A stretch of DNA of 15,450 bases, taken from contig CALGBV010000084.1 of assembly GCA_937884015.1 (NCBI GenBank), positions 1 through 15,450 of the forward strand, in the 5' to 3' direction. Numbering within the stretch: the stretch's first letter is position 1; each line of letters begins with the position of its first letter. Below are positions 1-7,196 of this stretch, in pieces. The stretch comes from an uncultured Bacteroidales bacterium (GTDB taxonomy: Bacteria > Bacteroidota > Bacteroidia > Bacteroidales > F082). The translations under genes and the position numbers were made by a program. Below the pieces are notes generated by a model. The model made no database searches. It was not told the origin of the DNA and saw only the letters and a program-made list of their open reading frames with translations.

Positions 1-1072
1 AGCTCAAGGCACCGGGGTTTTCGGCTTGGTCAGGATCAATGTAAGGCGGAGGGCAGCTGCCAGGAACACGCACATTGTTTGGAACCGGGTACATCCACGG
101 CATATCGCCTTCGTTGCCGGCGGCAATGGCAGCAACCACGCCAGCGGCCAAGGCGTTTTCGCAGGTGTGTCTCAGCAAAGTTCTTTCGGAAATCGTGCTG
201 TTCGCAATGCCCAACGACATGCTGAACAGGTTGCAGCCGTGTTCGACAGCCCACTGAATGCCATCGGAAATATTGGTCGCATTGCCATTACCCGAAGCAT
301 CCAAGCACTTGACGCACATCAGAGTGGCATCGGGAGCCATGCCTGTCTGCCTGCCCGCCTTTCCGTCGCCGCAAACCGTGCCGGCGCAGTGCGAACCGTG
401 GCCCATGTCGTCCATCGGGTCGTTGTCATGGTTAATCACATCGTAGCCGTGGTGGGGAAACTCTTCTCCGCCGTCCCAAAGGTGGTCGGCAACGTCGACA
501 TGGTTGTAATTCACGCCTGTATCAATGACGGCAACGACAACGCCTAGTCCCGTGTAGCCCATGCCCCAAACCTTATCGGCATTGACTTGCGTGACGTTTT
601 GGGTGATTTCGCGGGTTGAGGGAACCGGACTACCTACTTCTCCGTCAGGAATCCAGTTCTTATCAGCATTGAAGCCGATGATTTCCACATCATTGCGGCT
701 TGCAATGTCGTTGATGGCCGTTTGGGTGGCTTCGCAGGCAATCATGTTGGCAATCCAATTGGAATGGATGTTTTCCACTAAGCCGTTCCTTTGCATTTCG
801 CGCAAGGCGTTCTGCAAGTCGAATTGCGATGCCGTCGCAAATTCCTTCAGTTCGTTCACCACAAAAATGCGGCGTTCTTCCTGATTCACATAATAATCGG
901 CCTGACGGAGCAATGCCGCCTGATCGGGTTTGGCCTTCATCAGAATGTGGACCTTGATTTTCTCGTTTTCTCCATGTTGGCTCATTTCAAGAGCCAAATC
1001 GGGGTCGATGGTCTGGGCTAATCCGCTGAAACACAGACAAGCCAGCAATAGTGTAAAAAGATGCTTTTTCAT
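1..1072 (-). CDS. Secreted subtilisin-like (S8) serine protease, N-terminal part, cut by the window edge
   Basis: This is an endopeptidase expected to act outside the cytoplasm. The reading frame opens at the ATG at 1072 and stays open to position 1, giving 357 residues. Residues 1-19 look like a signal peptide (MKKHLFTLLLACLCFSGLA, then QTIDPD). Residues of about 25-150 look like an inhibitory propeptide region. The catalytic domain then shows Asp184 in AVIDTGV, His225 in GHGSHCAGT and the oxyanion-hole Asn320 in AAGNEG, so three of the four key S8 residues are visible. The catalytic Ser (usually in GTSMAAP) would lie beyond position 1. The last visible residues, GSCPPPYIDPDQ, match the part of the fold just after the Asn strand. 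Many Bacteroidota homologues carry a C-terminal T9SS sorting domain, but that end is not visible here. The gene is divergent from the M16 peptidase and has its own TAnnTTTG element 38 bases upstream. Family assignment is firm; substrate is unknown. Confidence 0.93.
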   Translation of the reverse strand, partial: MKKHLFTLLLACLCFSGLAQTIDPDLALEMSQHGENEKIKVHILMKAKPDQAALLRQADYYVNQEERRIFVVNELKEFATASQFDLQNALREMQRNGLVENIHSNWIANMIACEATQTAINDIASRNDVEIIGFNADKNWIPDGEVGSPVPSTREITQNVTQVNADKVWGMGYTGLGVVVAVIDTGVNYNHVDVADHLWDGGEEFPHHGYDVINHDNDPMDDMGHGSHCAGTVCGDGKAGRQTGMAPDATLMCVKCLDASGNGNATNISDGIQWAVEHGCNLFSMSLGIANSTISERTLLRHTCENALAAGVVAAIAAGNEGDMPWMYPVPNNVRVPGSCPPPYIDPDQAENPGALS

Positions 1073-1110
1073 AAGCGTATGATTTGGATGTGTTTTTATA
1101 AGTAATTGCG

Positions 1111-1118
1111 CAAATTTA
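1111..1118 (-). promoter_or_regulatory. Candidate -7 promoter element for the S8 protease
   Basis: On the minus strand this reads TAAATTTG followed by C, a full match to the Bacteroidota -7 consensus TAnnTTTG. It lies 38 bases before the ATG at 1072. No clear TTTG -33 box is visible 19-21 bases upstream, so the call rests on the -7 element and its position. Confidence 0.5.
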
Positions 1119-1149
1119 GTTTACATTTTGAATTTAGGGCTATGGGTGA

Positions 1150-1179
1150 TTTTGACTCTTAGACTTTTAGACATTTTGA
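1150..1179. repeat. Degenerate short repeat, TCAAAA/GTCTAA type
   Basis: Read on the minus strand, this stretch alternates TCAAAA, GTCTAAAA, GTCTAAGA and GTCAAAA. The words resemble those in the clearer repeat at 2704-2762 (GTCAAATAGTCTAATT). It may be a decayed member of the same intergenic repeat family. Similarity is by eye only and AT-rich DNA makes chance matches likely. Confidence 0.35.
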
Positions 1180-1337
1180 TTTAAACTTTTTGAACAGTTT
1201 CTTTACCATTTTGAACTATTTTGAACCGACAATTGATAACCGAAAACCATTTCATATTGTAGTCTAAATTTGATCATTCACCTAAATAAATAAGGTAGCA
1301 AAAATAAGAAATATTCGCCAATTGCCAATAGAATCCG

Positions 1338-1345
1338 TATTTTTG
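1338..1345 (+). promoter_or_regulatory. Candidate -7 promoter element for the M16 peptidase gene
   Basis: The sequence is TATTTTTG followed by C, fitting TAnnTTTG. It ends 19 bases before the ATG at 1365, which would give a very short leader. The possible -33 box, TTCG at 1314-1317 with a 20-base spacer, is a partial match to TTTG. Confidence 0.5.
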
Positions 1346-1364
1346 CCGTCTCTAATTTGTCAAC

Positions 1365-2606
1365 ATGCAAGAAGAAAAATATAACGAATCGGTTTTGCCA
1401 AATGGTATCCGGCTGATTCATAAACAGAAAAGTGGAGAGATCGCTCACCTTGTCCTGATGGTAAACACAGGGTCGCGCGACGAAGAAGACCATGAAAACG
1501 GCATGGCGCATTTCATTGAACACACCATTTTCAAAGGCACCGAAAACCGCAAGGCATACCACATCTTGAGCTGTCTCGATAATGTCGGCGGCGACCTGAA
1601 TGCCTACACCACTAAGGAAGAGACCTGTCTGCAAGCCTCATTTCTGAAACAGCATTACAAGCGCACTTTCGACCTGTTTGCCGACATTGCTTTCCATTCC
1701 ACATTCCCCGAAAACGAACTGACCAAAGAGAAGGAAGTCATTCTCGATGAAATCAACTCCTATTTGGATTCGCCTTCTGACGAAATCTATGATGTATTTG
1801 AGGAGATGATGTTCAAAGGTCATCCGATGAGCAGGAACATATTGGGAACCACTGAATTGGTGAAAGGATTCACGCGCGAAGATGTTCGTCATTTCATGGC
1901 AAACAATTACAGCACCGACCAAATCGTGCTGGGCACGATTGGCGACATCAGCTTCAAGGATTTCGAACGGCTTGCCATGAGTTATTTTGGCGAACAGCCG
2001 GCTCATATCGTGAAAAAGCAGCGAGTGCCGTTCACAAACTACAAACCACAATATATCAAGGCGGAAAGGCACAACCACCTCAGTCACTGCATGATTGGCG
2101 GCATGGCACCCGAATACAACAGTCCGCTGAAAATGCCTATCGTCTTGCTCAACAACATTCTGGGCGGTCCTGCCATGAGTTCGAGACTCAACCTTAATAT
2201 TCGCGAGAAATATGGTTTTGCCTACACCATCGAATCGCAATACAACGCCTATTCCGACACTGGTCTCATCAGCATCTACATGGGCGTCGACCCCGATTCG
2301 CTTGACAGGTCTATCGAACTGACCTACAAGGAATTGGACAAGGTTTGCAATCAAAAACTCGGTTCAATGCAATTAAATCACGCCCAGCAGCAAATCATCG
2401 GGCAAGTGGCTTTGGGCTACGAGTCGGGCATGAACGAATTGCTTTCCATCACGCGTTCCGTCATCATGAACGAACCTTTGGAATATATGGAAGACATCAT
2501 CCGCAAGGTGAATGCCGTTAATGCAAGCGACATTATGGAAACTGCAAATCTTGTCTTTGACAAAAAACAACTGAGCACTCTGATTTTTGAAGGAAAAGAG
2601 GATTGA
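1365..2606 (+). CDS. M16 family zinc metallopeptidase (insulinase/processing-peptidase-like)
   Basis: This is a zinc-dependent endopeptidase of 413 residues. The inverted zinc motif HFIEH is at residues 49-53 (ligands His49 and His53, catalytic Glu52). The third ligand is probably Glu127, at the end of EKEVILDE (120-127). The motif GGDLNAYTTKEET (75-87) is also typical of the active N-terminal domain. The C-terminal half holds REKYGFAYTIESQY, the conserved Arg/Tyr region of the inactive M16 C domain, so both domains are present at the usual length for a one-chain bacterial M16B protein. No signal peptide is visible, so it is probably cytosolic. It relates to the mitochondrial processing peptidase beta subunit and Bacillus YmxG/MlpA. 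A 157-base repeat-containing gap separates it from the next gene. Its substrate cannot be read from the sequence. Confidence 0.93.
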   Translation: MQEEKYNESVLPNGIRLIHKQKSGEIAHLVLMVNTGSRDEEDHENGMAHFIEHTIFKGTENRKAYHILSCLDNVGGDLNAYTTKEETCLQASFLKQHYKRTFDLFADIAFHSTFPENELTKEKEVILDEINSYLDSPSDEIYDVFEEMMFKGHPMSRNILGTTELVKGFTREDVRHFMANNYSTDQIVLGTIGDISFKDFERLAMSYFGEQPAHIVKKQRVPFTNYKPQYIKAERHNHLSHCMIGGMAPEYNSPLKMPIVLLNNILGGPAMSSRLNLNIREKYGFAYTIESQYNAYSDTGLISIYMGVDPDSLDRSIELTYKELDKVCNQKLGSMQLNHAQQQIIGQVALGYESGMNELLSITRSVIMNEPLEYMEDIIRKVNAVNASDIMETANLVFDKKQLSTLIFEGKED

Positions 2607-2621
2607 AGTGGAAAGTTAATA

Positions 2622-2652
2622 AGTTAGAGGTTAGGAATTTGGAGTTAGGAGG
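2622..2652 (+). repeat. Short GTTAGGA-type intergenic repeat
   Basis: The stretch contains GTTAGAG (2623-2629), GTTAGGA (2630-2636) and GTTAGGA again (2644-2650), separated by AATTTGGA-like bases. The minus strand at 8053-8079, between batD and batE, carries the same words. This suggests a dispersed noncoding repeat rather than coincidence. I see no open frame of its own. Confidence 0.45.
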
Positions 2653-2703
2653 AAAGAAGAAAGAAAGCAGAAAACAAATGGCCCAATGAGCAGGAATATC
2701 GCG

Positions 2704-2762
2704 GTCTAATTGTCAAATTATCCAAAAGTCAAATAGTCTAATTGTCAAATTATCCAAAAGTC
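2704..2762 (+). repeat. Two 27-base direct repeats, 32-base period, ending one base before a start codon
   Basis: A 27-base unit starting GTCTAATTGTCAAATTATCC occurs identically at 2704-2730 and 2736-2762, separated by AAATA. It can also be read as alternating 16-base units, GTCAAATTATCCAAAA and GTCAAATAGTCTAATT. The second copy ends one base before the methyltransferase ATG at 2764, so it supplies that gene's immediate leader. No Shine-Dalgarno-like sequence is visible there. Confidence 0.85.
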
Positions 2763-2763
2763 C

Positions 2764-3405
2764 ATGATTGACCCATACGTTTTATCCGAGTATATCGAAA
2801 ATCATACCACGCCAGCCGATACGGTGTTACAGGAATTGTATCGCGAGACCAACCTTCACGTAATGAATCCGCGCATGGCTTCGGGACAGGTGCAAGGACG
2901 TTTTTTGCAATTCATCTGTCAGATGCTGAAACCAAAAAACGTGCTTGAAATCGGCACATTCACAGGCTATTCAGCCATTTGCATGGCGCGTGGCATGGGT
3001 AAAGATGGCAAAATCACCACCATTGAAGCCAACGAGGAATACGAGGACATCATCAGGAAGTATTTTGCCAAGGCTAATGTGGAAAGTAAAATCGACCTCA
3101 TTCTGGGCGATGCCAAAAGCGTCATTCCTACCCTTTCCGGTCCTTTCGACCTCGTTTTCATTGATGCCGACAAAATCAGTTATCCGATTTATTATGATTT
3201 GGTTATTGATAAGGTTTCAAAGGGTGGCTTTATCCTTGCCGACAATGTGATTTGGGAAGGCAAAGTGCTGAACACAAACACCAAGGAACGCGACACACAA
3301 GCCATCATCCGCTTCAACCAAATGGTGACGGACGATTCGCGCGTCGAAAATGTATTGCTGCCTGTAAGAGATGGCCTGATGATGATTAGAAAGAAACAGC
3401 CATGA
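2764..3405 (+). CDS. SAM-dependent O-methyltransferase, TrmR/YrrM-like (Methyltransf_3 family)
   Basis: This 213-residue class I methyltransferase belongs to the catechol/caffeoyl-CoA O-methyltransferase family. The SAM-binding motif I is LEIGTFTGYS (61-70). The acidic residue after strand 2 is Glu88 in TTIEAN. The divalent-metal site is probably Asp134 in FIDADK together with Asp160 and Asn161 in ADNVIWEGKV. Length and motifs fit the bacterial group that includes TrmR (YrrM), which methylates 5-hydroxyuridine in the tRNA wobble position; a small-molecule substrate remains possible. No signal peptide is visible, so it should be cytosolic. The ATG at 2764 is the best start: it precedes the N-terminal family region and lies directly after the direct repeat. 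Its stop codon overlaps the next start (ATGA, 3402-3405), so the two genes are probably translationally coupled. Family is sure; the tRNA role is inference. Confidence 0.9.
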   Translation: MIDPYVLSEYIENHTTPADTVLQELYRETNLHVMNPRMASGQVQGRFLQFICQMLKPKNVLEIGTFTGYSAICMARGMGKDGKITTIEANEEYEDIIRKYFAKANVESKIDLILGDAKSVIPTLSGPFDLVFIDADKISYPIYYDLVIDKVSKGGFILADNVIWEGKVLNTNTKERDTQAIIRFNQMVTDDSRVENVLLPVRDGLMMIRKKQP

Positions 3406-3998
3406 AGACCTATCTTTTCCATAATCCCGAAAGCGTTACGCAGGAGCAATTCGAGCAGGAAATGCTGCCGCTTCTGCCGCAATGGAGAAAAGAACAAGCC
3501 TTGCGCTATAAATTCCTTATGGGACGGGTGCAATGTGCTGCGGCTTTCATTCTGCTGAAAAAAGGCTTGAAAAACGATTTCGGCATTGACGAAGAAATAG
3601 AATTTGACTACATCGCAAACGAAAAGCCCATTTTGCGTAAACATCCCGACATTCATTTCAACCTCAGTCACTGCAAGAAAGGCATACTCTGCGTGATTGA
3701 CGGCACGACAGAAGTCGGTTGCGACATCGAAGCCGTGGAACGGGGCATCAGCGACAACTTGTTGCATTATTGTTGCAACGCACAGGAAATTGCAAGCGTT
3801 GAGAAATCAGCCAATTCCAATGCTGAATTCATTCGCCTCTGGACTATCAAGGAAGCTGTGCTGAAATGCTCAGGCGAAGGCATAACAAGCAATTTGCGGG
3901 ATTTGCTCACCCCGCAATTGTTGTCAGATCTGGAAATAGAAACGCATCCTTGCCTGGAAGAAGGATTCATTTATACGACTTGTAGGAAAAAGAAATAA
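3402..3998 (+). CDS. 4'-phosphopantetheinyl transferase, Sfp-type
   Basis: The enzyme moves the phosphopantetheine arm of coenzyme A to a Ser of acyl or peptidyl carrier proteins, turning the apo form into the active holo form. It is 198 residues long, shorter than classical Sfp (about 224). The conserved blocks are present in order: the EKPIL segment (74-78), FNLSH (86-90), the Mg-binding VGCDIE with Asp108 and Glu110, and LWTIKEAVLK with Trp147, Lys150 and Glu151. It is cytosolic. The start overlaps the methyltransferase stop by 4 bases, so the pair is probably coupled. No carrier protein or synthase gene is adjacent, so it may be the general carrier-protein activator of the cell or serve a pathway elsewhere. 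A strong terminator follows 25 bases after the stop codon. Confidence 0.92.
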   Translation: MKTYLFHNPESVTQEQFEQEMLPLLPQWRKEQALRYKFLMGRVQCAAAFILLKKGLKNDFGIDEEIEFDYIANEKPILRKHPDIHFNLSHCKKGILCVIDGTTEVGCDIEAVERGISDNLLHYCCNAQEIASVEKSANSNAEFIRLWTIKEAVLKCSGEGITSNLRDLLTPQLLSDLEIETHPCLEEGFIYTTCRKKK

Positions 3999-4023
3999 GC
4001 AATAAGGTCATGCGATAAAACAA

Positions 4024-4051
4024 AATAAGGAGGGCGGAAGCCCTCCTTATT
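4024..4051. terminator. Hairpin terminator between converging genes, probably bidirectional
   Basis: A perfect 12-base-pair stem (AATAAGGAGGGC with GCCCTCCTTATT) encloses a GGAA tetraloop. It sits midway between the phosphopantetheinyl transferase stop (3998) and the stop of the converging T9SS gene (4075). The plus side is followed by TCATTCATTATTCC and the minus side by TTGTTTTATC, both T-rich, so it could stop transcription both ways. Confidence 0.88.
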
Positions 4052-4074
4052 CATTCATTATTCCTATTAAAGGA

Positions 4075-7032
4075 TTAGTAGACCATGAACTTAACTGCTG
4101 AGCTCTTGGCACCCTGGTTGAGACGCAGGATATAAGCACCGCTGCTGAGCATGCTCATGTCGACATTTTCTTCATACTTGCCTTCCATGTAGTTACCAAG
4201 GCTTCTGCTCATGATACGACGACCGCAAACATCGTAGATTTCATAGCTGACATTTGCATTACCGTTCAATTCGAAGCAAACCTTAGCCATGTCACTAACT
4301 GGGTTAGGATACATGCTGACAGTTGAAACCTCAACAACTGCTGGAATCTCAGGAACTGACTGATATTCCTGCTTTCTGAAGTTTTCGCAACGGAAGAGAC
4401 CTCTGCCGTAAGTAGCGGCATAAATCATGCCTTGGTTGTGAATGCCTTCATAAACGACAGGAATTAAATAAGTTTCATTGCCTTCGTGGAAGATTGTATT
4501 GACAACTTGGTCAGCATGATAGTTAATCTGCTGTTTCAGATCCATAACCGGCACATCACCCATAGGATCGTTTTGAGCGACCCAAGTTGGGTTAGCAATA
4601 TTGTCAGTCATATAGATACCATGTTCAGTACCGAGGATAACCTTACCAGTTGTCATTTCAATCACTGAAGAATAGACAGGCATCTTTGGCAGGTCGCCTT
4701 GCTTTGAAACAAATGTAGGAACATCTGACATAGCGTCGGTTGAATACAGCACATAGCTGTCGTTGCCATAATTACCGAGTGTAACAACAACATTATTGTT
4801 ATTACGAGGATCAACGGAAACTGAAGTGACGCACTGACCATCGATAGGAAGTTCGATAAGGGTTGTGGTGACTTTGAAGCTGCCAGTTGTATCTGACAAT
4901 GAACCAGAAGCTGCATCAACAACAGTGTTCAGGTTAGAGATACGGACAAAACGGCCATCTTTGAAACCGACAAACATATTGTCGCCATCAGCGCTAATGC
5001 CCATGCTAAGAGGTTCACCCTTGAATTCAGTGTTCTTGTCAGAAAGGAGGTACCATGTTGGAGCTGCTGCGAAATTCAAAGCGCCTCTTGTCATATAGAA
5101 GTAATTCTTATAGCAGAAAAACAGTTTTGCACTGATTGGGTCATGAACTTGGATAGAATCACCAGGAGCAATAACTCCAATATTATGAGCATAGAAAGGA
5201 TAACCTGTAACACTCATCAACTGTGTTGAGTCAGCATAATAAGCAACTGAGTCTTCATTCTTAAACCACACCATTTCAGGGTTCAATTCGTCATTATAAT
5301 CTTCATAGAGGAGGATTGGCATACGGAATGAAGTTGAAGAGATACCAGGTGAGAGGCTTTCGGTGAAGTTTGTTGAAACCCAGTCGGCACCAGCTGTTTC
5401 TGAACGTTTGATGCCACCATTCTTTGTAGTAACGAAAATGGTATTCGGGTTAATCATAGAGAATGCGCAAGAACCTGGCTGATAGCTTTCGCTGAAAGAA
5501 CCGAAAGCGCCATTGTCACTTCCGTTTGAATAAGCCCAGAAACCAGTTGTTACATGGTTGACGTTTTCATCACCTTCAATCATCAATGTACCATGGTCGA
5601 GAGCTGCACCCATGACACGCTTCACATTGTTGGAGTAGGCCACATTGAACATACGGGTCGTAATGTAGTTTCTGTTGCAGTCTGCGAATGTGAAATAATC
5701 GCCACCTTCAATCATACCCTTGAAGATACCGCCATCAGTACCGATGAAGAATTCTCTTATCTCCCTATCAGGATTGAAGACCATGGCGTGTAAGCCAACA
5801 TGGAGATGGCTTGAAGAAGTATAAACTGTAGCCGAACCGTTAGAATGTTGAAGGGCCATGTAATAGCCATTCTCATCATTTGTCCTTTTAAGTTCCCAAA
5901 GGTTATAACCCAGGACATACACTGAATAAGGATCCGTTGGGTCGACGACCAAACCATGGTTGTTCTTGCCATAGCCAGAATAGATGTTATGACCATAATC
6001 GGCAGAAGAAGTTGGTTGGATAAGCTTCCAAATAGCACCTTGGTTTTCAGAGATATAGACACCTGAATGAACGCCATTGGCATCAATGCATGAAGCGTAA
6101 ATCACATTATCATTTGATGGAGCTACAGCGATGTCAAGAAGTTCGGCAGCTGCAGGAATCATGATGATTTGGTGATCTTCATCGTAAGCGACTGCATCAG
6201 CCGAGTGGCATACCATTGCATTGAGGTCACCGGTATAGACTTTTCCATCAACAGCAACCATAACCTTTTGACCCATAGCCTTAACTTCCATGGCATTGCC
6301 TGAAAGTTCATTGCCTTCAGCATCCTTGGCGACTGCCCAAGTAGCACCATTATCAGCGGAATATTTCAAACCGCTTGCTGTTGCAGCAACCAATTTGCCG
6401 TCGACTAATGCCAGTTCATTGACGAAACTCCAATCGCAAACAGCGTCAAAAGCAGCAGGAGCTGTGCTCGGAAGCTGAGTCAACTGGTCGTTTTCAATCT
6501 TATAGATACCGCTGCCAACAAAGCTGTTGTCGTATGACTGCTGGTCAAGACCATTATAGGTAGCGGCTGCACCGCAATCGCCTGTGCCAACATAAATAAC
6601 GCCATTAACATCCTGAACCATGCAACTCACCATGAGGTTCTTGTTGCCTACTGGATGCCATGTGATACCATGGTTATAGCTCTTGTAGACGCCACCGCCT
6701 TTTGAGCCGATGTAAATGATGTCAGAATTGGTCTTGTCATAAACGACTGCAGATGTCTGACCGCCAAAGTTGTCAGGACCCATGTTGATCCAATACAGAG
6801 GGTCATTTTCTGCACCTTTAGCATTTGCATCTTGATTGGAAGCCTTGAGCATCAGGGCTGGATCAATCAATCCGGTGTGCTGATTGGCACGAAGTTCACT
6901 CATGAATGAATCTGCCGTAGCCGATCCTTGTGTACGTGGGACATAGTGTCCGCCATTGCCAGCGATTGCCATCGTCTGGCCTAACATCATGATTACCAGA
7001 AGTAAACTGAGAGGTAAAAATCTTTTTTTCAT
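4075..7032 (-). CDS. Large secreted BNR/Asp-box beta-propeller protein with T9SS type A sorting domain
   Basis: This 985-residue exported protein has a signal peptide (residues 1 to about 25, MKKRFLPLSLLLVIMMLGQT). WINMGPDNFGGQTSAVVYD (81-99) opens a sortilin/VPS10-like propeller. Asp-box (BNR) motifs with the pattern SxDxGxxW appear at 118-125 (SYNHGITW), 225-232 (SADNGATW), 328-335 (SENQGAIW) and, degenerate, at 544-551 (SETAGADW). Residues of about 902-985 form the C-terminal sorting domain, with SMYPNPVSD, YEIYDVCGRRI, LSSGAYILRL and a final KFMVY; this directs export through the type IX system and is normally removed or lipid-linked at the surface. Such propellers often bind glycans or scaffold enzymes, but no catalytic residues are recognisable. 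The gene has its own -7 element and hairpins on both sides, so it is probably monocistronic. Its DNA is visibly AT-richer than the bat genes. Export route is confident; function is unknown. Confidence 0.92.
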   Translation of the reverse strand: MKKRFLPLSLLLVIMMLGQTMAIAGNGGHYVPRTQGSATADSFMSELRANQHTGLIDPALMLKASNQDANAKGAENDPLYWINMGPDNFGGQTSAVVYDKTNSDIIYIGSKGGGVYKSYNHGITWHPVGNKNLMVSCMVQDVNGVIYVGTGDCGAAATYNGLDQQSYDNSFVGSGIYKIENDQLTQLPSTAPAAFDAVCDWSFVNELALVDGKLVAATASGLKYSADNGATWAVAKDAEGNELSGNAMEVKAMGQKVMVAVDGKVYTGDLNAMVCHSADAVAYDEDHQIIMIPAAAELLDIAVAPSNDNVIYASCIDANGVHSGVYISENQGAIWKLIQPTSSADYGHNIYSGYGKNNHGLVVDPTDPYSVYVLGYNLWELKRTNDENGYYMALQHSNGSATVYTSSSHLHVGLHAMVFNPDREIREFFIGTDGGIFKGMIEGGDYFTFADCNRNYITTRMFNVAYSNNVKRVMGAALDHGTLMIEGDENVNHVTTGFWAYSNGSDNGAFGSFSESYQPGSCAFSMINPNTIFVTTKNGGIKRSETAGADWVSTNFTESLSPGISSTSFRMPILLYEDYNDELNPEMVWFKNEDSVAYYADSTQLMSVTGYPFYAHNIGVIAPGDSIQVHDPISAKLFFCYKNYFYMTRGALNFAAAPTWYLLSDKNTEFKGEPLSMGISADGDNMFVGFKDGRFVRISNLNTVVDAASGSLSDTTGSFKVTTTLIELPIDGQCVTSVSVDPRNNNNVVVTLGNYGNDSYVLYSTDAMSDVPTFVSKQGDLPKMPVYSSVIEMTTGKVILGTEHGIYMTDNIANPTWVAQNDPMGDVPVMDLKQQINYHADQVVNTIFHEGNETYLIPVVYEGIHNQGMIYAATYGRGLFRCENFRKQEYQSVPEIPAVVEVSTVSMYPNPVSDMAKVCFELNGNANVSYEIYDVCGRRIMSRSLGNYMEGKYEENVDMSMLSSGAYILRLNQGAKSSAVKFMVY

Positions 7033-7104
7033 ATCACGAAATTTTGATTAACTATCTGTTTATTAAACATCAATTTAATTATTCCATTATATACAATAAG
7101 TCTG

Positions 7105-7112
7105 CAAATATA
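7105..7112 (-). promoter_or_regulatory. Candidate -7 promoter element for the T9SS propeller gene
   Basis: The minus strand reads TATATTTG followed by C, matching TAnnTTTG. It lies 72 bases before the ATG at 7032, giving an AT-rich leader of about 65 bases. It begins just after the hairpin at 7118-7146, so terminator and promoter are packed together. No clear -33 TTTG is seen at the normal spacing. Confidence 0.5.
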
Positions 7113-7117
7113 AAACA

Positions 7118-7146
7118 TTCTCCCAAAGAAAATCACTTTGGGAGAA
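7118..7146 (-). terminator. Hairpin downstream of batE, likely end of the Bat operon transcript
   Basis: An 11-base-pair stem (TTCTCCCAAAG with CTTTGGGAGAA) encloses a 7-base loop. It lies 50 bases after the batE stop codon. In the minus direction it is followed by TGTTTTATATTTG, a moderately T-rich tail. A long T-run also precedes the stem. The strand assignment follows from the gene layout; read the other way, the hairpin is followed by an A-run, which does not fit a terminator. Confidence 0.6.
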
Positions 7147-7196
7147 AAAAAATGTGCTTTTTTATAAAAAAACTTGTTCCGTTGTGCCTAACCCGC

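Larger units (their letters stand above)
1073..1364. other. Divergent intergenic spacer
   Basis: This 292-base AT-rich spacer separates two divergent genes. It holds a candidate promoter for each gene (1111-1118 minus, 1338-1345 plus). A second plus-strand match to TAnnTTTG lies at 1265-1272 but is not followed by C. The middle, about 1150-1225, is low-complexity sequence with repeated TTTTGA and TAGAC words. I see no convincing small gene or RNA in it. Confidence 0.6.

Noticed and set aside
26..547. 173-codon plus-strand open frame over the S8 protease
   Set aside because: The minus-strand frame carries the Asp, His and Asn motifs of subtilases; the plus frame is unrelated to any family.
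1265..1272. Second plus-strand promoter (TAAATTTG) for the M16 gene
   Set aside because: It matches TAnnTTTG but lacks the following C seen in the other four, lies 92 bases from the start, and has no -33 box. It could still be real, so it is noted only in the spacer entry.
1638..2354. 238-codon minus-strand open frame opposite the M16 peptidase
   Set aside because: The plus-strand gene has all zinc ligands and a promoter; the opposite frame has no recognisable motif.
2704..2762. CRISPR array
   Set aside because: Only two copies with a 5-base gap; there are no unique spacers of 30 bases and no cas genes.
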